Origin: Emticicia aquatica
GTDB taxonomy: Bacteria; Bacteroidota; Bacteroidia; Cytophagales; Spirosomataceae
Assembly: GCF_923079645.1 (NCBI RefSeq)
Contig: NZ_CAKLPY010000001.1
Location: 806,001-870,000, forward strand
Reading direction: 5' to 3'
DNA: 64,000 nt
The notes under the pieces: generated by a model
Told to the model about the DNA's origin: nothing
Databases searched by the model: none
The model's input: the letters and a program-made list of their open reading frames with translations, nothing else
Shown: piece by piece, positions 25,909-34,546 of the stretch
Layout: every line of letters begins with the position of its first letter
How positions within the stretch are numbered: position 1 is the stretch's first letter
Program-made: the position numbers and the translations under genes

Positions 25909-26893
25909 TTTAGGTTTTATTATTGCTCCATCATTTTTTGTAATTTTTCTTCTTTTTTTCTTTCCTGAAAATTGGCTTTGGAGCAATGAAATGCCTAATT
26001 GGGCATGGTTTGTATTGGTTCTACTGATTGATGTTTCACACGTTTATAGTAGTCTTTATCGGACATATTTCGACAAAAAAGCTCTACAAAAACACGCAAA
26101 ACTTTTTATTCTTACGCCTTTATTTGTGGTTTTGATAGCTGGAAGTGTACATTTGATTTCAAACGAATTATTTTGGCGGTTGGCCGCTTATTTGGCTGTT
26201 TTTCATTTTATTCGTCAACAATATGGCTTTTTGAAACTATATACTCGCAGCGAAGGCATTCAAAAAGTAGATATCTGGATGATTTATATTTCCACTGTTT
26301 TTCCTGTATTATATTGGCATTTTTCTGAGCCTCGAAATTTTGTTTGGTTTACGGCTAATGATTTTTATTTTTTTCCAAATCAAACTATCGCAGAAAGTTT
26401 GAAATACATAATTTGGCTGCTGACGGGTATTTATTATGTATATGTTTTGATAGATTTTATTAAAAATCGCACATTAAATCTACCAAAAATGCTCCTAATT
26501 CTTTCAACGCAACTTACTTGGTATTTTGGAATCGTTTATTTCAATGGTGATATGGCGTTTACTATGCTCAATGTAGTTGCTCATGGCATTCCATATATGG
26601 CTTTAGTTTATGCAACAGAGCAAAAGAAAAAAGATAAAAAAAGTGGTTTTTGGAAGTTACTTTTCTCAAATTTTGGGGCTTTAATTTTTGTTGGAATCTT
26701 ATTTTTATTGGCCTATTTTGAAGAAGGTTTTTGGAATGGACTCGTTTGGCATGAATATGATGAGTATTTTTCGTTTTTTCCAACAATAGATTTGACTGAT
26801 AATCTGTGGCTTTCTATTACAATTGCTATTTTATCAATGCCACAACTTACACACTATATTTTAGATGGTTATATTTGGAAACGCGATTTTTGA
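25871..26893 (+). CDS. Multi-pass membrane protein with intramembrane histidines, operon end
   Basis: The ATG at 25871 gives 340 residues (MQIQTWIRSPKYDLGFI); it overlaps the flavoprotein gene by 38 bases. The frame upstream to 25721 runs deep inside that gene and is rejected. About eight or nine membrane helices are visible. His57 (IDVSHVYSSL), His112 (FHFIRQQYG), His150, His238 (NVVAHGIPYM) and His328 (LTHYILDGYIWK) lie in or next to helices with small polar residues, a pattern that could bind metal or haem as in membrane oxygenases. I do not recognise the family. A strong terminator follows directly. Confidence 0.8.
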   Translation: MQIQTWIRSPKYDLGFIIAPSFFVIFLLFFFPENWLWSNEMPNWAWFVLVLLIDVSHVYSSLYRTYFDKKALQKHAKLFILTPLFVVLIAGSVHLISNELFWRLAAYLAVFHFIRQQYGFLKLYTRSEGIQKVDIWMIYISTVFPVLYWHFSEPRNFVWFTANDFYFFPNQTIAESLKYIIWLLTGIYYVYVLIDFIKNRTLNLPKMLLILSTQLTWYFGIVYFNGDMAFTMLNVVAHGIPYMALVYATEQKKKDKKSGFWKLLFSNFGALIFVGILFLLAYFEEGFWNGLVWHEYDEYFSFFPTIDLTDNLWLSITIAILSMPQLTHYILDGYIWKRDF

Positions 26894-26934
26894 TTTGTTC
26901 GTTCTTACTCAGCTTTCAAATAAGAACGAACAAA
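26894..26934. terminator. Strong terminator ending the SpeD-like/aminopropyltransferase operon
   Basis: A 14-bp perfect stem (TTTGTTCGTTCTTA and complement) starts right after the TGA of the last operon gene and lies 6 bases before the stop of the convergent GMC gene. Confidence 0.85.
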
Positions 26935-26940
26935 ACAAAG

Positions 26941-28656
26941 TTATAAATTCTTCTTTTTTAATTCGTCTATTGCAAAGTTGGCGGCACGAGCTGTAAGTGC
27001 CATGAATGTCAGCGAAGGATTTTGATTACCAACTGAAGTCATGCACGCACCGTCGGTTACGAATACATTTTTGCAAGCGTGAAGTTGATTCCATTCGTTG
27101 AGGAGTGAAGTTTTTGGGTCTTTACCCATTCTTGCACCGCCCATTTCATGAATATCTAGGCCAGGTGCTTGTTTACTATCAAACATATTGATGTTTTTGC
27201 AACCAGCTTTTTCGAGCATTTCGGCTGCTTGAACATGAAAATCTTTCATCATTTTGAGGTCATTGTCATCGTAATCTACTGAAGTTATCAATTGTGGCAC
27301 ACCCCAAGCGTCGGTTTTATTTTTACTCAATCGTACATGATTTTCTTTTTTCGGAATCGTTTCACCTTGCATTTGAATATATACCCCCCAATTTTCACTT
27401 GGTTTAGTTAAACTTTCTTTCCAATCCGAACCGAAACCATCTTTGCCAAAGCCATCCTGCCAAGACCCACGTCCTGCCGAAAATGCCACCATATAACCAC
27501 GCTGAAAATCAGTTTCTTGCTTGTAAACATTTCGAAACGAAGGCATAAATGCAGAAGTTGGTCGGCGACCGAAATAATATTGGTCTGCAAAACCTTCAAA
27601 AGTGGCACCACCTTGTCCACGGTATAAATGAAAAGCCAAGTAATGCCCTAAAACGCCACTATCATTCCCCAAACCATTTGGAAAGCGATTGGAAGTAGAA
27701 TTCAACAAAATGAGATTAGAATTGAGAGCGGCGGCATTCACAAAAATTATCTTTGCCTTGTATTCGATAACTTCTTTTGAGTGAGTGTCAATGACCCTTA
27801 CACCTGATGCTTTATTTAATTTTTCGTCATAAATAATCGAATGAACTACCGAATCAGGGCGAATCGTTAGATTTCCAGTTTTTGCAGCCCATGGTAAAGT
27901 AGAAGAATTTGAACTAAAATATCCTCCGTATGGGCAACCTCGCTCGCACAAACTTCGGGCTTGACATTGACCACGACCTTGCTGAGCATGAATTTCATTG
28001 GGTTTTGTTAAATGAGCACAACGCCCGATAATCACTTGTCGGTCTTGATAACTTTTTTTTACACTGGCTTGGATATGTTTTTCAACACAATTCAGTTCCC
28101 AAGCAGGTAAAAAATCGCCATCGGGCAAATTTTTGATACCATCTTTGTTTCCCGAAATTCCTGCAAAACGCTCAACATGACTGTACCATGGAGCTAAATC
28201 TTTGTAGCGTATTGGCCAATCAACAGCAAAACCATCACGAGCAGGAGCTTCAAACTCGTACTCACTCCAGCGTTGTGTTTGTCTTGCCCAAAGCAAAGAT
28301 TTTCCTCCAACTTGATAGCCACGAATCCAATCGAAAGGTTTTTCTTGGATGTAAGGATGATGCTCATCTTTCACGAAAAAATGTTTGGTCGCATCCGAAT
28401 AGGCATAGCAACGGTTTACAATCGGATTTTTCTCGACTTCAGAAGGAATATCTTTTAAACGATGTTCAAATTCCCAAACACCTTTTGTTGCCGTCGGATA
28501 ATCTTTTAGGTGTTCCACCATACCACCACGTTCTAAAACAAGTGTTTTTAAACCTTTTTCGCATAATTCTTTGGCCGCCCAGCCGCCGCTAATGCCAGAG
28601 CCAATCACGATGGCATCGTAAGTTATTTGCTTATCAGCATCAATATTGAAATTCAT
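26941..28656 (-). CDS. GMC-family oxidoreductase
   Basis: 571 residues with the N-terminal FAD loop VIGSGISGGWAAKELCEKG and Glu of the second strand (VLERGG). A Cys-rich block (CQARSLCERGCPYGGYFS) and the GMC C-terminal region (HEMGGARMG and GNQNPSLTFMALTARAA) follow. This layout is that of the gluconate-2-dehydrogenase/glucose-fructose-type GMC proteins common in Bacteroidota, which often have a small subunit-3 partner gene; none is present here. No signal peptide. The substrate is probably a sugar or polyol, but this is inference. It is convergent with the seven-gene operon and not part of it. Confidence 0.88.
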   Translation of the reverse strand: MNFNIDADKQITYDAIVIGSGISGGWAAKELCEKGLKTLVLERGGMVEHLKDYPTATKGVWEFEHRLKDIPSEVEKNPIVNRCYAYSDATKHFFVKDEHHPYIQEKPFDWIRGYQVGGKSLLWARQTQRWSEYEFEAPARDGFAVDWPIRYKDLAPWYSHVERFAGISGNKDGIKNLPDGDFLPAWELNCVEKHIQASVKKSYQDRQVIIGRCAHLTKPNEIHAQQGRGQCQARSLCERGCPYGGYFSSNSSTLPWAAKTGNLTIRPDSVVHSIIYDEKLNKASGVRVIDTHSKEVIEYKAKIIFVNAAALNSNLILLNSTSNRFPNGLGNDSGVLGHYLAFHLYRGQGGATFEGFADQYYFGRRPTSAFMPSFRNVYKQETDFQRGYMVAFSAGRGSWQDGFGKDGFGSDWKESLTKPSENWGVYIQMQGETIPKKENHVRLSKNKTDAWGVPQLITSVDYDDNDLKMMKDFHVQAAEMLEKAGCKNINMFDSKQAPGLDIHEMGGARMGKDPKTSLLNEWNQLHACKNVFVTDGACMTSVGNQNPSLTFMALTARAANFAIDELKKKNL

Positions 28657-28793
28657 AGTTTTGTTGAGTTGAAGAAGACAAATATAATGATTTTGATTTT
28701 ATGAAAAATCCATTTGTCAAAGAGGCTGTTTGTATTGAAGGGTAGATACGGTTTTTCAATTAAAAAAATCGAGCAAAAACAGATATTTTCCCC

Positions 28794-28801
28794 TAAATTT
28801 G
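28794..28801 (+). promoter_or_regulatory. Candidate -7 element for mutS
   Basis: TAAATTTG, a perfect TAnnTTTG match, 36 bases before the mutS start codon. No clear -33 TTTG. Confidence 0.3.
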
Positions 28802-28837
28802 AGCTAAAATTAACATTCATTTTAGCATTTTAGAAAA

Positions 28838-31480
28838 GTGGCAAGACCTTCAAAAGAAGAATTAGTAAAGCAAATAAAGGAAACACCCTTAAACCGTCAA
28901 TATAACCAAATCAAGTCAAAATATCCCGGTGCGATGTTGTTGTTTCGGGTCGGAGATTTTTACGAAACTTTTGGTGAAGATGCTATTCGTGCCTCAAAAA
29001 TACTTGGTATTGTGCTAACACGCCGAAACAATGGTGGAGCTCAAGAAGAATTAGCTGGTTTTCCGCATCATTCGCTTGATACTTATTTGCCCAAATTGGT
29101 GCGGGCAGGCGAGAGAGTTGCCATCTGCGACCAACTCGAAGACCCTTCTACTGCCAAAGGAATTGTGCGTCGTGGAGTAACTGAACTCGTAACTCCAGGC
29201 GTTTCGTTCAATGACAATGTATTAAACCATAAACAAAATAATTATTTAGCATCCATTCATTTTTCAAAACCTGATTATTTTGGTGTTTCATTCTTAGATG
29301 TATCGACAGGGGAGTTTTTGACAACCGAAGGGAATACGGCTTATATTGATAAATTACTGCAAAGTTTTGCACCTTCAGAAGTACTTTATTGCAAAAAACA
29401 TCGTGCAGAATTTCAAATACTTTTTGGTGATAAATTCAATGATTTTACTTTTGAAGATTGGGCCTATAAATTCGATTTTGCCTATAATTTATTATTAAAT
29501 CATTTCAAAGTTGCTACTTTAAAGGGTTTTGGTGTTGAAAATATGCCCGATGGAATTATAGCAGCGGGAGTTATTTTAAGGTATTTGTCCGATACTGAAC
29601 ACAAAGAAATGGGGCATATTTCTCGCCTTACACGCCTTGATGAAGACAAATATGTTTGGCTTGATAAATTTACGATTCGTAACCTCGAATTGGTTTTTGC
29701 TCAGCATGATGGAGGTGTTCCGTTGATTCAGGTACTCGACCAAACTATCACGCCGATGGGAGCGAGGTTACTAAGAAAATGGCTAGTTTTACCGCTAAAA
29801 GAGCGTTCATTGATACAAGAAAGATTGGATACGGTTGAGTTTTTTGTTAAAAATGAAGACATTTTAGAACAACTTACAGGATTATTAAAACCAATTGGAG
29901 ATTTAGAACGATTGATTTCAAAAGTGGCAGTTCGACGCATTAATCCACGGGAATTGGTACAGCTCAAAAGAGCTTTATTGCAGATTGAACCTATCAAAAA
30001 ACAATTGGCTTCGGGAAGTGAACAATTTACTATTTTACAGAAATATATCACACAACTGACGGATTGCCAATATCTTATCGAGAAAATAGAAAAAGAATTG
30101 CGTGATGAATCCCCCGTAGTGACGAATCAAGGAAACATGATAAAATCAGGTGTTGATGCTGATTTAGATGAATTACATAAAATCGCTTTTTCGGGCAAAG
30201 ATTTCTTAATTGAAATTCAAAATCGAGAGTCGCAACGCACAGGGATTCCTTCTCTAAAAATTTCTTACAATAAGGTTTTTGGTTACTATTTGGAAGTTTC
30301 TAATGCTCATAAAAATAAAGTTCCACCCGAATGGATTCGCAAACAAACGCTCGTCAATGCTGAAAGATATATTACAGAAGAATTGAAAATTTATGAAGAA
30401 AAAATTCTTACTGCTGAATCAAAAATCTTTGAAATTGAGTACCGAATTTTTAATGAATTAGTACTGACAGCCAATGAGTTTGTAGCTCAAATTCAACAAA
30501 ATGCCCGTGTTATTTCGATTTTAGATGCACTTTCTTCTTTTGCAAAAACTGCCCGAAAAAACAATTATTGTAAGCCGCAAGTGACTGATAGTAAGGTGCT
30601 TAACATCAAAGAAGGGCGTCACGCAGTAATTGAACAACAGTTGCCTTTGGGTGAAGCATATATTCCAAATGATTTATTTTTGGATGACCAAACCCAACAA
30701 ATAATTATTATCACTGGACCAAATATGGCTGGAAAATCGGCTTTGTTAAGGCAAACCGCTTTGATTGTTTTAATGGCACAAGTCGGCAGTTTTGTGCCTG
30801 CTGAAAGTGCCGAATTAGGCATCGTCGATAAGATTTTTACGAGAGTAGGAGCGAGCGATAATCTTTCTCGTGGTGAATCTACTTTTATGGTAGAAATGAC
30901 AGAAACAGCCAGTATCTTGAATAATTTGAGCGATAGAAGTTTGATAATTATGGATGAAATTGGTCGAGGAACAAGCACCTACGATGGCGTTAGTATTGCT
31001 TGGAGTATTGCCGAATATTTGCATAATCATCACAAATGCAAGCCATGGACACTTTTTGCGACGCATTACCACGAGTTAAATCAATTAGCAGAAGATTTTA
31101 GTCGTATCAAAAATTTCAATGTTGCGGTCAAAGAATTAGAAAATAAGGTAGTATTTTTACGAAAACTCAAAGAAGGTGGTAGCGAGCATAGCTTCGGAAT
31201 TCACGTTGCACAAATTGCTGGTATGCCTCAATCGGTCGTTTTACGTGCGAACGAAATTTTACATCACCTCGAAAAAGACCATATCAAAGAAAACAATAAA
31301 GAACGCATCAAAGAAGCTCCCCGAACGGACGCCGCTAAGAATAATTTTCAGCTCAGCTTTTTTGAGCCACAAGACCCCAAAATAGAAGAATTGAAAAATA
31401 AATTAAAAGCAATTGACGTCAATACTTTATCGCCAATTGAAGCGTTGTTGAAACTGAATGAATTAGTGAAATTAGTTTAA
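28838..31480 (+). CDS. mutS: DNA mismatch repair protein MutS
   Basis: MutS recognises mismatches and recruits MutL. The gene starts with GTG (next codons give [10 protein letters not shown]) and encodes 880 residues. Domain I has the mismatch-binding FYE motif ([16 protein letters not shown]). The connector, core and clamp regions follow; [30 protein letters not shown] is the core block preceding the clamp. The ATPase domain has Walker A GPNMAGKS at about 626-633 and [16 protein letters not shown] for Walker B and signature, then ATHYHEL. The C-terminal tail carries [13 protein letters not shown], reminiscent of a clamp-binding sequence. mutL is not nearby. Confidence 0.96.
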   Translation: MARPSKEELVKQIKETPLNRQYNQIKSKYPGAMLLFRVGDFYETFGEDAIRASKILGIVLTRRNNGGAQEELAGFPHHSLDTYLPKLVRAGERVAICDQLEDPSTAKGIVRRGVTELVTPGVSFNDNVLNHKQNNYLASIHFSKPDYFGVSFLDVSTGEFLTTEGNTAYIDKLLQSFAPSEVLYCKKHRAEFQILFGDKFNDFTFEDWAYKFDFAYNLLLNHFKVATLKGFGVENMPDGIIAAGVILRYLSDTEHKEMGHISRLTRLDEDKYVWLDKFTIRNLELVFAQHDGGVPLIQVLDQTITPMGARLLRKWLVLPLKERSLIQERLDTVEFFVKNEDILEQLTGLLKPIGDLERLISKVAVRRINPRELVQLKRALLQIEPIKKQLASGSEQFTILQKYITQLTDCQYLIEKIEKELRDESPVVTNQGNMIKSGVDADLDELHKIAFSGKDFLIEIQNRESQRTGIPSLKISYNKVFGYYLEVSNAHKNKVPPEWIRKQTLVNAERYITEELKIYEEKILTAESKIFEIEYRIFNELVLTANEFVAQIQQNARVISILDALSSFAKTARKNNYCKPQVTDSKVLNIKEGRHAVIEQQLPLGEAYIPNDLFLDDQTQQIIIITGPNMAGKSALLRQTALIVLMAQVGSFVPAESAELGIVDKIFTRVGASDNLSRGESTFMVEMTETASILNNLSDRSLIIMDEIGRGTSTYDGVSIAWSIAEYLHNHHKCKPWTLFATHYHELNQLAEDFSRIKNFNVAVKELENKVVFLRKLKEGGSEHSFGIHVAQIAGMPQSVVLRANEILHHLEKDHIKENNKERIKEAPRTDAAKNNFQLSFFEPQDPKIEELKNKLKAIDVNTLSPIEALLKLNELVKLV

Positions 31481-31502
31481 AAAAAAGCAAAAAAACATCA
31501 AA

Positions 31503-32069
31503 ATGGCTCTTACGGAATCAAATATGTTGCCGATTGGAACACTTGCTCCAGAATTTGTTTTATTCGATACTGTTTCTGGTAAACAGCTTTCTATTAATGA
31601 GTTATGTTCTGAAAAAGCAACAGTTGTGATGTTTATTTGTAATCATTGTCCTTATGTTATTCATGTAAAAGATGAGTTGGTAAGATTAGCCAAAGATTAT
31701 GAGCCAAAAGGAGTTTCGTTTATTGCCATTAGTTCAAATGATATTGAAAAGTATCCACAAGATGGCCCACAAGCAATGAAAGTTTTTGCTAAAGAATCAG
31801 GTTTTACTTTTCCATATTTATACGATGAAACGCAAGAGGTAGCTATTGCGTATGATGCCGCTTGTACGCCAGATTTCTACATTTTTGATAGTCAAAAAAA
31901 ACTTTGTTATCGTGGGCGTTTGGACGAATCTCGACCGAGAGTAGAAAATCCTAAACCAGTTACTGGAAGCGACCTGAGAAGTGCCTTAAATGCGGTTTTA
32001 GCTAATCAAATGATTTCTGAAATCCAATATCCGAGTATGGGTTGTAATATAAAGTGGAAAGCTAAATAA
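31503..32069 (+). CDS. Thioredoxin-fold peroxiredoxin/TlpA-like protein
   Basis: 188 residues, no signal peptide. A redoxin (AhpC/TSA) fold with the active-site motif Cys46-Asn-His-Cys49 (MFICNHCPYVIHVKDEL) and the cis-Pro block AACTPDFYIFD. The family is a cytoplasmic thioredoxin-like reductase or peroxidase of unassigned substrate. It lies 22 bases after mutS on the same strand and may be read from the same transcript. Confidence 0.88.
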   Translation: MALTESNMLPIGTLAPEFVLFDTVSGKQLSINELCSEKATVVMFICNHCPYVIHVKDELVRLAKDYEPKGVSFIAISSNDIEKYPQDGPQAMKVFAKESGFTFPYLYDETQEVAIAYDAACTPDFYIFDSQKKLCYRGRLDESRPRVENPKPVTGSDLRSALNAVLANQMISEIQYPSMGCNIKWKAK

Positions 32070-32080
32070 TAGAGTAGCTT

Positions 32081-32088
32081 TATATTTG
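32081..32088 (+). promoter_or_regulatory. Candidate -7 element for the matrixin-like gene
   Basis: TATATTTG, a perfect TAnnTTTG match. It lies 63 bases before the preferred ATG at 32152. No convincing -33 box at the right spacing. Confidence 0.25.
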
Positions 32089-32151
32089 CCCAATTTATCA
32101 TTCATTCAATATTTGAAAGTAAGCCATTTGTATAAAAAGCCAAGTGAAACT

Positions 32152-32856
32152 ATGTTTTTTCGACTGCTGATTTTTTCAATATTTATATTTGTTTTGGCTT
32201 GTTCTAAGACCGAAACACCAACGCCTGATTCAAATTGGGAACCCACAAGTATTGATGGACAATTTGTATTTAATACATTTAAAAGTGCTGGTTTGGGAGG
32301 AAGTAGAGGTAAAATTCAGAAATGGGCAAAAAGTGAAGTTTATTATTGGTATGATACTGAAAGTGTGCCAACAAATGCCTTGATTGAAATTTCGGATAGT
32401 GTTTTTACTCAAATTAATCAGTTGAGCCAATCGACAAAGTTTATCAGAACGAGCGATGAATCGAAGGCAAATATTAAATTTTATTCTGGTCGAAGTGCCG
32501 ATTTTGAAGAAAAATACAAATTAAGCTTACAAGGCGAATTACAAGTTGGAGGAACGGCGTTTATGTCAATTTCCAACACAAAAAATGAAATTGAAAAAGT
32601 AGTAATTTGGGTGACAAGTGTGTTCCCAATACTTGACAGACGATTGGTTTCTCGCCATGAAATAGGCCATGCAATAGGCTTTTCTCATGTTCCAACCAAA
32701 CGCTCTATTATGTGGGATACGATTGATTTGGAATACAATCCAATTGATTATACCGACGTTGATAAATCTTATATAAAAATTTTATACGATTCTCGCACCA
32801 AAGCAGGAATGACACAACAAGATTTAATACCAATTTATAAAGATTATTTGAATTGA
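32152..32856 (+). CDS. Matrixin-like zinc metalloprotease lipoprotein
   Basis: From the ATG at 32152 the 234-residue protein has a lipoprotein signal (MFFRLLIFSIFIFVLAC, Cys17). The frame extends upstream to a TTG at 32086 that would bury the signal. The catalytic region is RHEIGHAIGFSHVP, giving HExxHxxGxxH at 169-179 (His169, Glu170, His173, His179), and SIMWDT supplies the Met-turn at Met187. This is the metzincin zinc site of M10-type proteases. The N-terminal domain (KWAKSEVYYWYD) fits the usual matrixin strand. It is probably anchored on the cell surface or periplasmic side, with an unknown target. Confidence 0.82.
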   Translation: MFFRLLIFSIFIFVLACSKTETPTPDSNWEPTSIDGQFVFNTFKSAGLGGSRGKIQKWAKSEVYYWYDTESVPTNALIEISDSVFTQINQLSQSTKFIRTSDESKANIKFYSGRSADFEEKYKLSLQGELQVGGTAFMSISNTKNEIEKVVIWVTSVFPILDRRLVSRHEIGHAIGFSHVPTKRSIMWDTIDLEYNPIDYTDVDKSYIKILYDSRTKAGMTQQDLIPIYKDYLN

Positions 32857-33016
32857 TTTTGTTGCAATAGTCAATGTGATAGTTTTTAATACTTCAATGG
32901 TTTCAGCAAGTAAAGACTGTGGTTGGTTATATAAAGTAGCAAGTCCATTTCCTCTAGTCTTCAACTGCTTCAATACCAAGTTAGCCTTGCGAGAAGTTAT
33001 TGCAATCGCTTAAAAA

Positions 33017-33319
33017 TCAATAAAATGATGGAATAACACGGTCAATCATAATTACAAATGTCATCCATAGCACGACTAAGATTGAAATTAAATTGATAAT
33101 TGAGAGGGTTGTGTAATAATTCTTATGAGAAACATTAGACTTAATAATATTTTTTTTAGCGTAAAACTTAGAAGCAATAGGAATTAGAGCCACTAACATT
33201 AATACAAAAACACCTGTATAAAGCCCTGTAATTGCAATACCCAAAATACTGAGTATAGCTGCTGTTAAAGTTAAAACTATTGATATAGAGGTTATAACAC
33301 TAAATATTTTGGATTTCAT
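33017..33319 (-). CDS. Small membrane protein of unknown function, 100 aa
   Basis: Three hydrophobic segments (about 8-30, 34-50 and 70-92) with a basic loop KFYAKKNIIKSNVSHKN. No family recognised. It stands alone between an empty stretch and tRNA-Arg. Codon use looks normal, but there is no supporting neighbour, so confidence is moderate. Confidence 0.55.
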   Translation of the reverse strand: MKSKIFSVITSISIVLTLTAAILSILGIAITGLYTGVFVLMLVALIPIASKFYAKKNIIKSNVSHKNYYTTLSIINLISILVVLWMTFVIMIDRVIPSFY

Positions 33320-33489
33320 TGGAATTCAGTTTATACCTGATCATTATTATGGAAATATATTATGCAAAGTAGCGGTTCTACCTAACGACCAAAAGAGCGA
33401 TGCTCGTAAAATAAATGTTGAGTTAATTACTTATCAATCCTAAACAAGAAAAATATTTATATTCACAATTTTACTTAAAGTAAAAATAA

Positions 33490-33527
33490 AAAAATGCCTT
33501 CAGAGACTATTCTAAAGGCATTTTTTG
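33490..33527 (-). terminator. Terminator downstream of tRNA-Arg
   Basis: Stem AAAAATGCCTT with AAGGCATTTTT around a loop; the minus strand continues in a T-run. It is 10 bases after the tRNA 3' end. Confidence 0.8.
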
Positions 33528-33535
33528 TTTTTTTG

Positions 33536-33609
33536 TGACCGCGTAGGGATTCAAACCCCAAACCTTCTCATCCGTAGTGAGACGCTCTATTCAGTTGAGC
33601 TACGCAGCC
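33536..33609 (-). tRNA. tRNA-Arg (anticodon ACG)
   Basis: The minus strand forms a 74-base cloverleaf. The acceptor stem pairs GGCTGCG with CGCGGTC (with two G-T pairs), the D arm contains AGCTCAACTGAATAGAGC, the anticodon loop CTACGGA sits in a TCTCA/TGAGA stem, and the T arm holds GGGTTTGAATCCC. The discriminator base is A. ACG, read as ICG after deamination, decodes CGU, CGC and CGA. Confidence 0.95.
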
Positions 33610-33688
33610 ATTATTTATTTTTCAACTCTGTTTCCCTCATTTGGGACTGCAAAGGTATGACTTTAAAATACCTTTGTCAAGTGTTTTT

Positions 33689-33994
33689 TTATTTTTTTAA
33701 TTGATTTATTTCATCTAGGTCAAGATTCTTGAAATAATCATATATTTTCAAGATAATTGCCAATGCTACGGTTACTTCGGCTGCAGCAATCACCATTACA
33801 AACAAAGCAAACATTTGTCCTTGCAAACGATTTGGGTCATATTGACTAAAAGAAACTAGATTGATATTAACAGCATTGAGCATTAATTCTATTCCCATCA
33901 AGATTAAAACTGCATTGCGTTTTGTAACGGCAACAGCTAAACCTATCGAAAATAATAAAGCACTGATGATTAAAAAATGTTGAATTGGAATCAT
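33689..33994 (-). CDS. nuoK: NADH-quinone oxidoreductase subunit K
   Basis: Membrane subunit of respiratory complex I, part of the proton path. 101 residues with three helices and the two conserved membrane Glu in LILMGIELMLNAVNINLV and AAAEVTVALAIILKIYD. It overlaps nuoJ by 4 bases. It is the last gene of the nuoIJK block; no nuoL follows, only tRNA-Arg after about 80 bases. Confidence 0.95.
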   Translation of the reverse strand: MIPIQHFLIISALLFSIGLAVAVTKRNAVLILMGIELMLNAVNINLVSFSQYDPNRLQGQMFALFVMVIAAAEVTVALAIILKIYDYFKNLDLDEINQLKK

Positions 33995-34545
33995 GCTTTT
34001 TCTTTTTTTGCGATATAAACAGCCCCTATAAGAGCTGCCAACAATAATATTCCGATTACTTCAAACGCAAAAACATAATCAGTCATCAAATTAACCCCGA
34101 TTTGATTAACGGTGCTACCTTTCTGCATTTGTTGGCCTAAAATGTGGAAATTAGCTTCTAAAATTATTTTTAAATAACCTAAAAACAATAAAAATGCCAC
34201 TAAAACTGCCCAAAAACGATTATGGTGTTTAACAATAATTTTATTGGCTTGTGCATTATTTCGCTGAAAACTTTTGTTGTTTGTAAGCATTATTCCAAAT
34301 ATCATCAGCACTAAGATTCCTCCCACGTAAATCATAATTTGACTTACAGCCAAAAAATCAGCTCCAGCAAATACATATAAACCCGAAATACCCAAAAGCG
34401 TAAACAACAAACTGAAAGCAGCATAAAGTACGTTTTTGGTAAACAATAAATACAATGCACCGCCTATAGTTGCAGCTCCAAACACAAAAAATATAATTTG
34501 CTGAACTATTTTATAATCAATATTTTTTAAAAAATCTTCTAACAA
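33991..34545 (-). CDS. nuoJ: NADH-quinone oxidoreductase subunit J
   Basis: Complex I membrane subunit with five helices in 184 residues: FFVFGAATIGGALYLLF, AAFSLLFTLLGISGLYVFAGADFLA, IYVGGILVLMIFGIML, FWAVLVAFLLFLGYLKII and FAFEVIGILLLAALIGAVYIAKK. The YVGGILVL block is the family signature. It follows nuoI with one base between and overlaps nuoK by 4. Confidence 0.95.
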   Translation of the reverse strand: MLEDFLKNIDYKIVQQIIFFVFGAATIGGALYLLFTKNVLYAAFSLLFTLLGISGLYVFAGADFLAVSQIMIYVGGILVLMIFGIMLTNNKSFQRNNAQANKIIVKHHNRFWAVLVAFLLFLGYLKIILEANFHILGQQMQKGSTVNQIGVNLMTDYVFAFEVIGILLLAALIGAVYIAKKEKA

Positions 34546-34546
34546 T

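Noticed and set aside
24250..28656. Idea that the GMC oxidoreductase at 26941 belongs to the SpeD-like operon
   Set aside because: It lies on the opposite strand, convergent, behind a strong terminator with a perfect 14-bp stem.
32857..33016. Minus-strand stretch without stop in one frame, about 50 codons, resembling a decayed coding remnant
   Set aside because: It has no start codon, is bounded by a stop directly upstream, and I cannot assign it to a family. A short plus-strand frame of 38 codons lies on it too. Not annotated.
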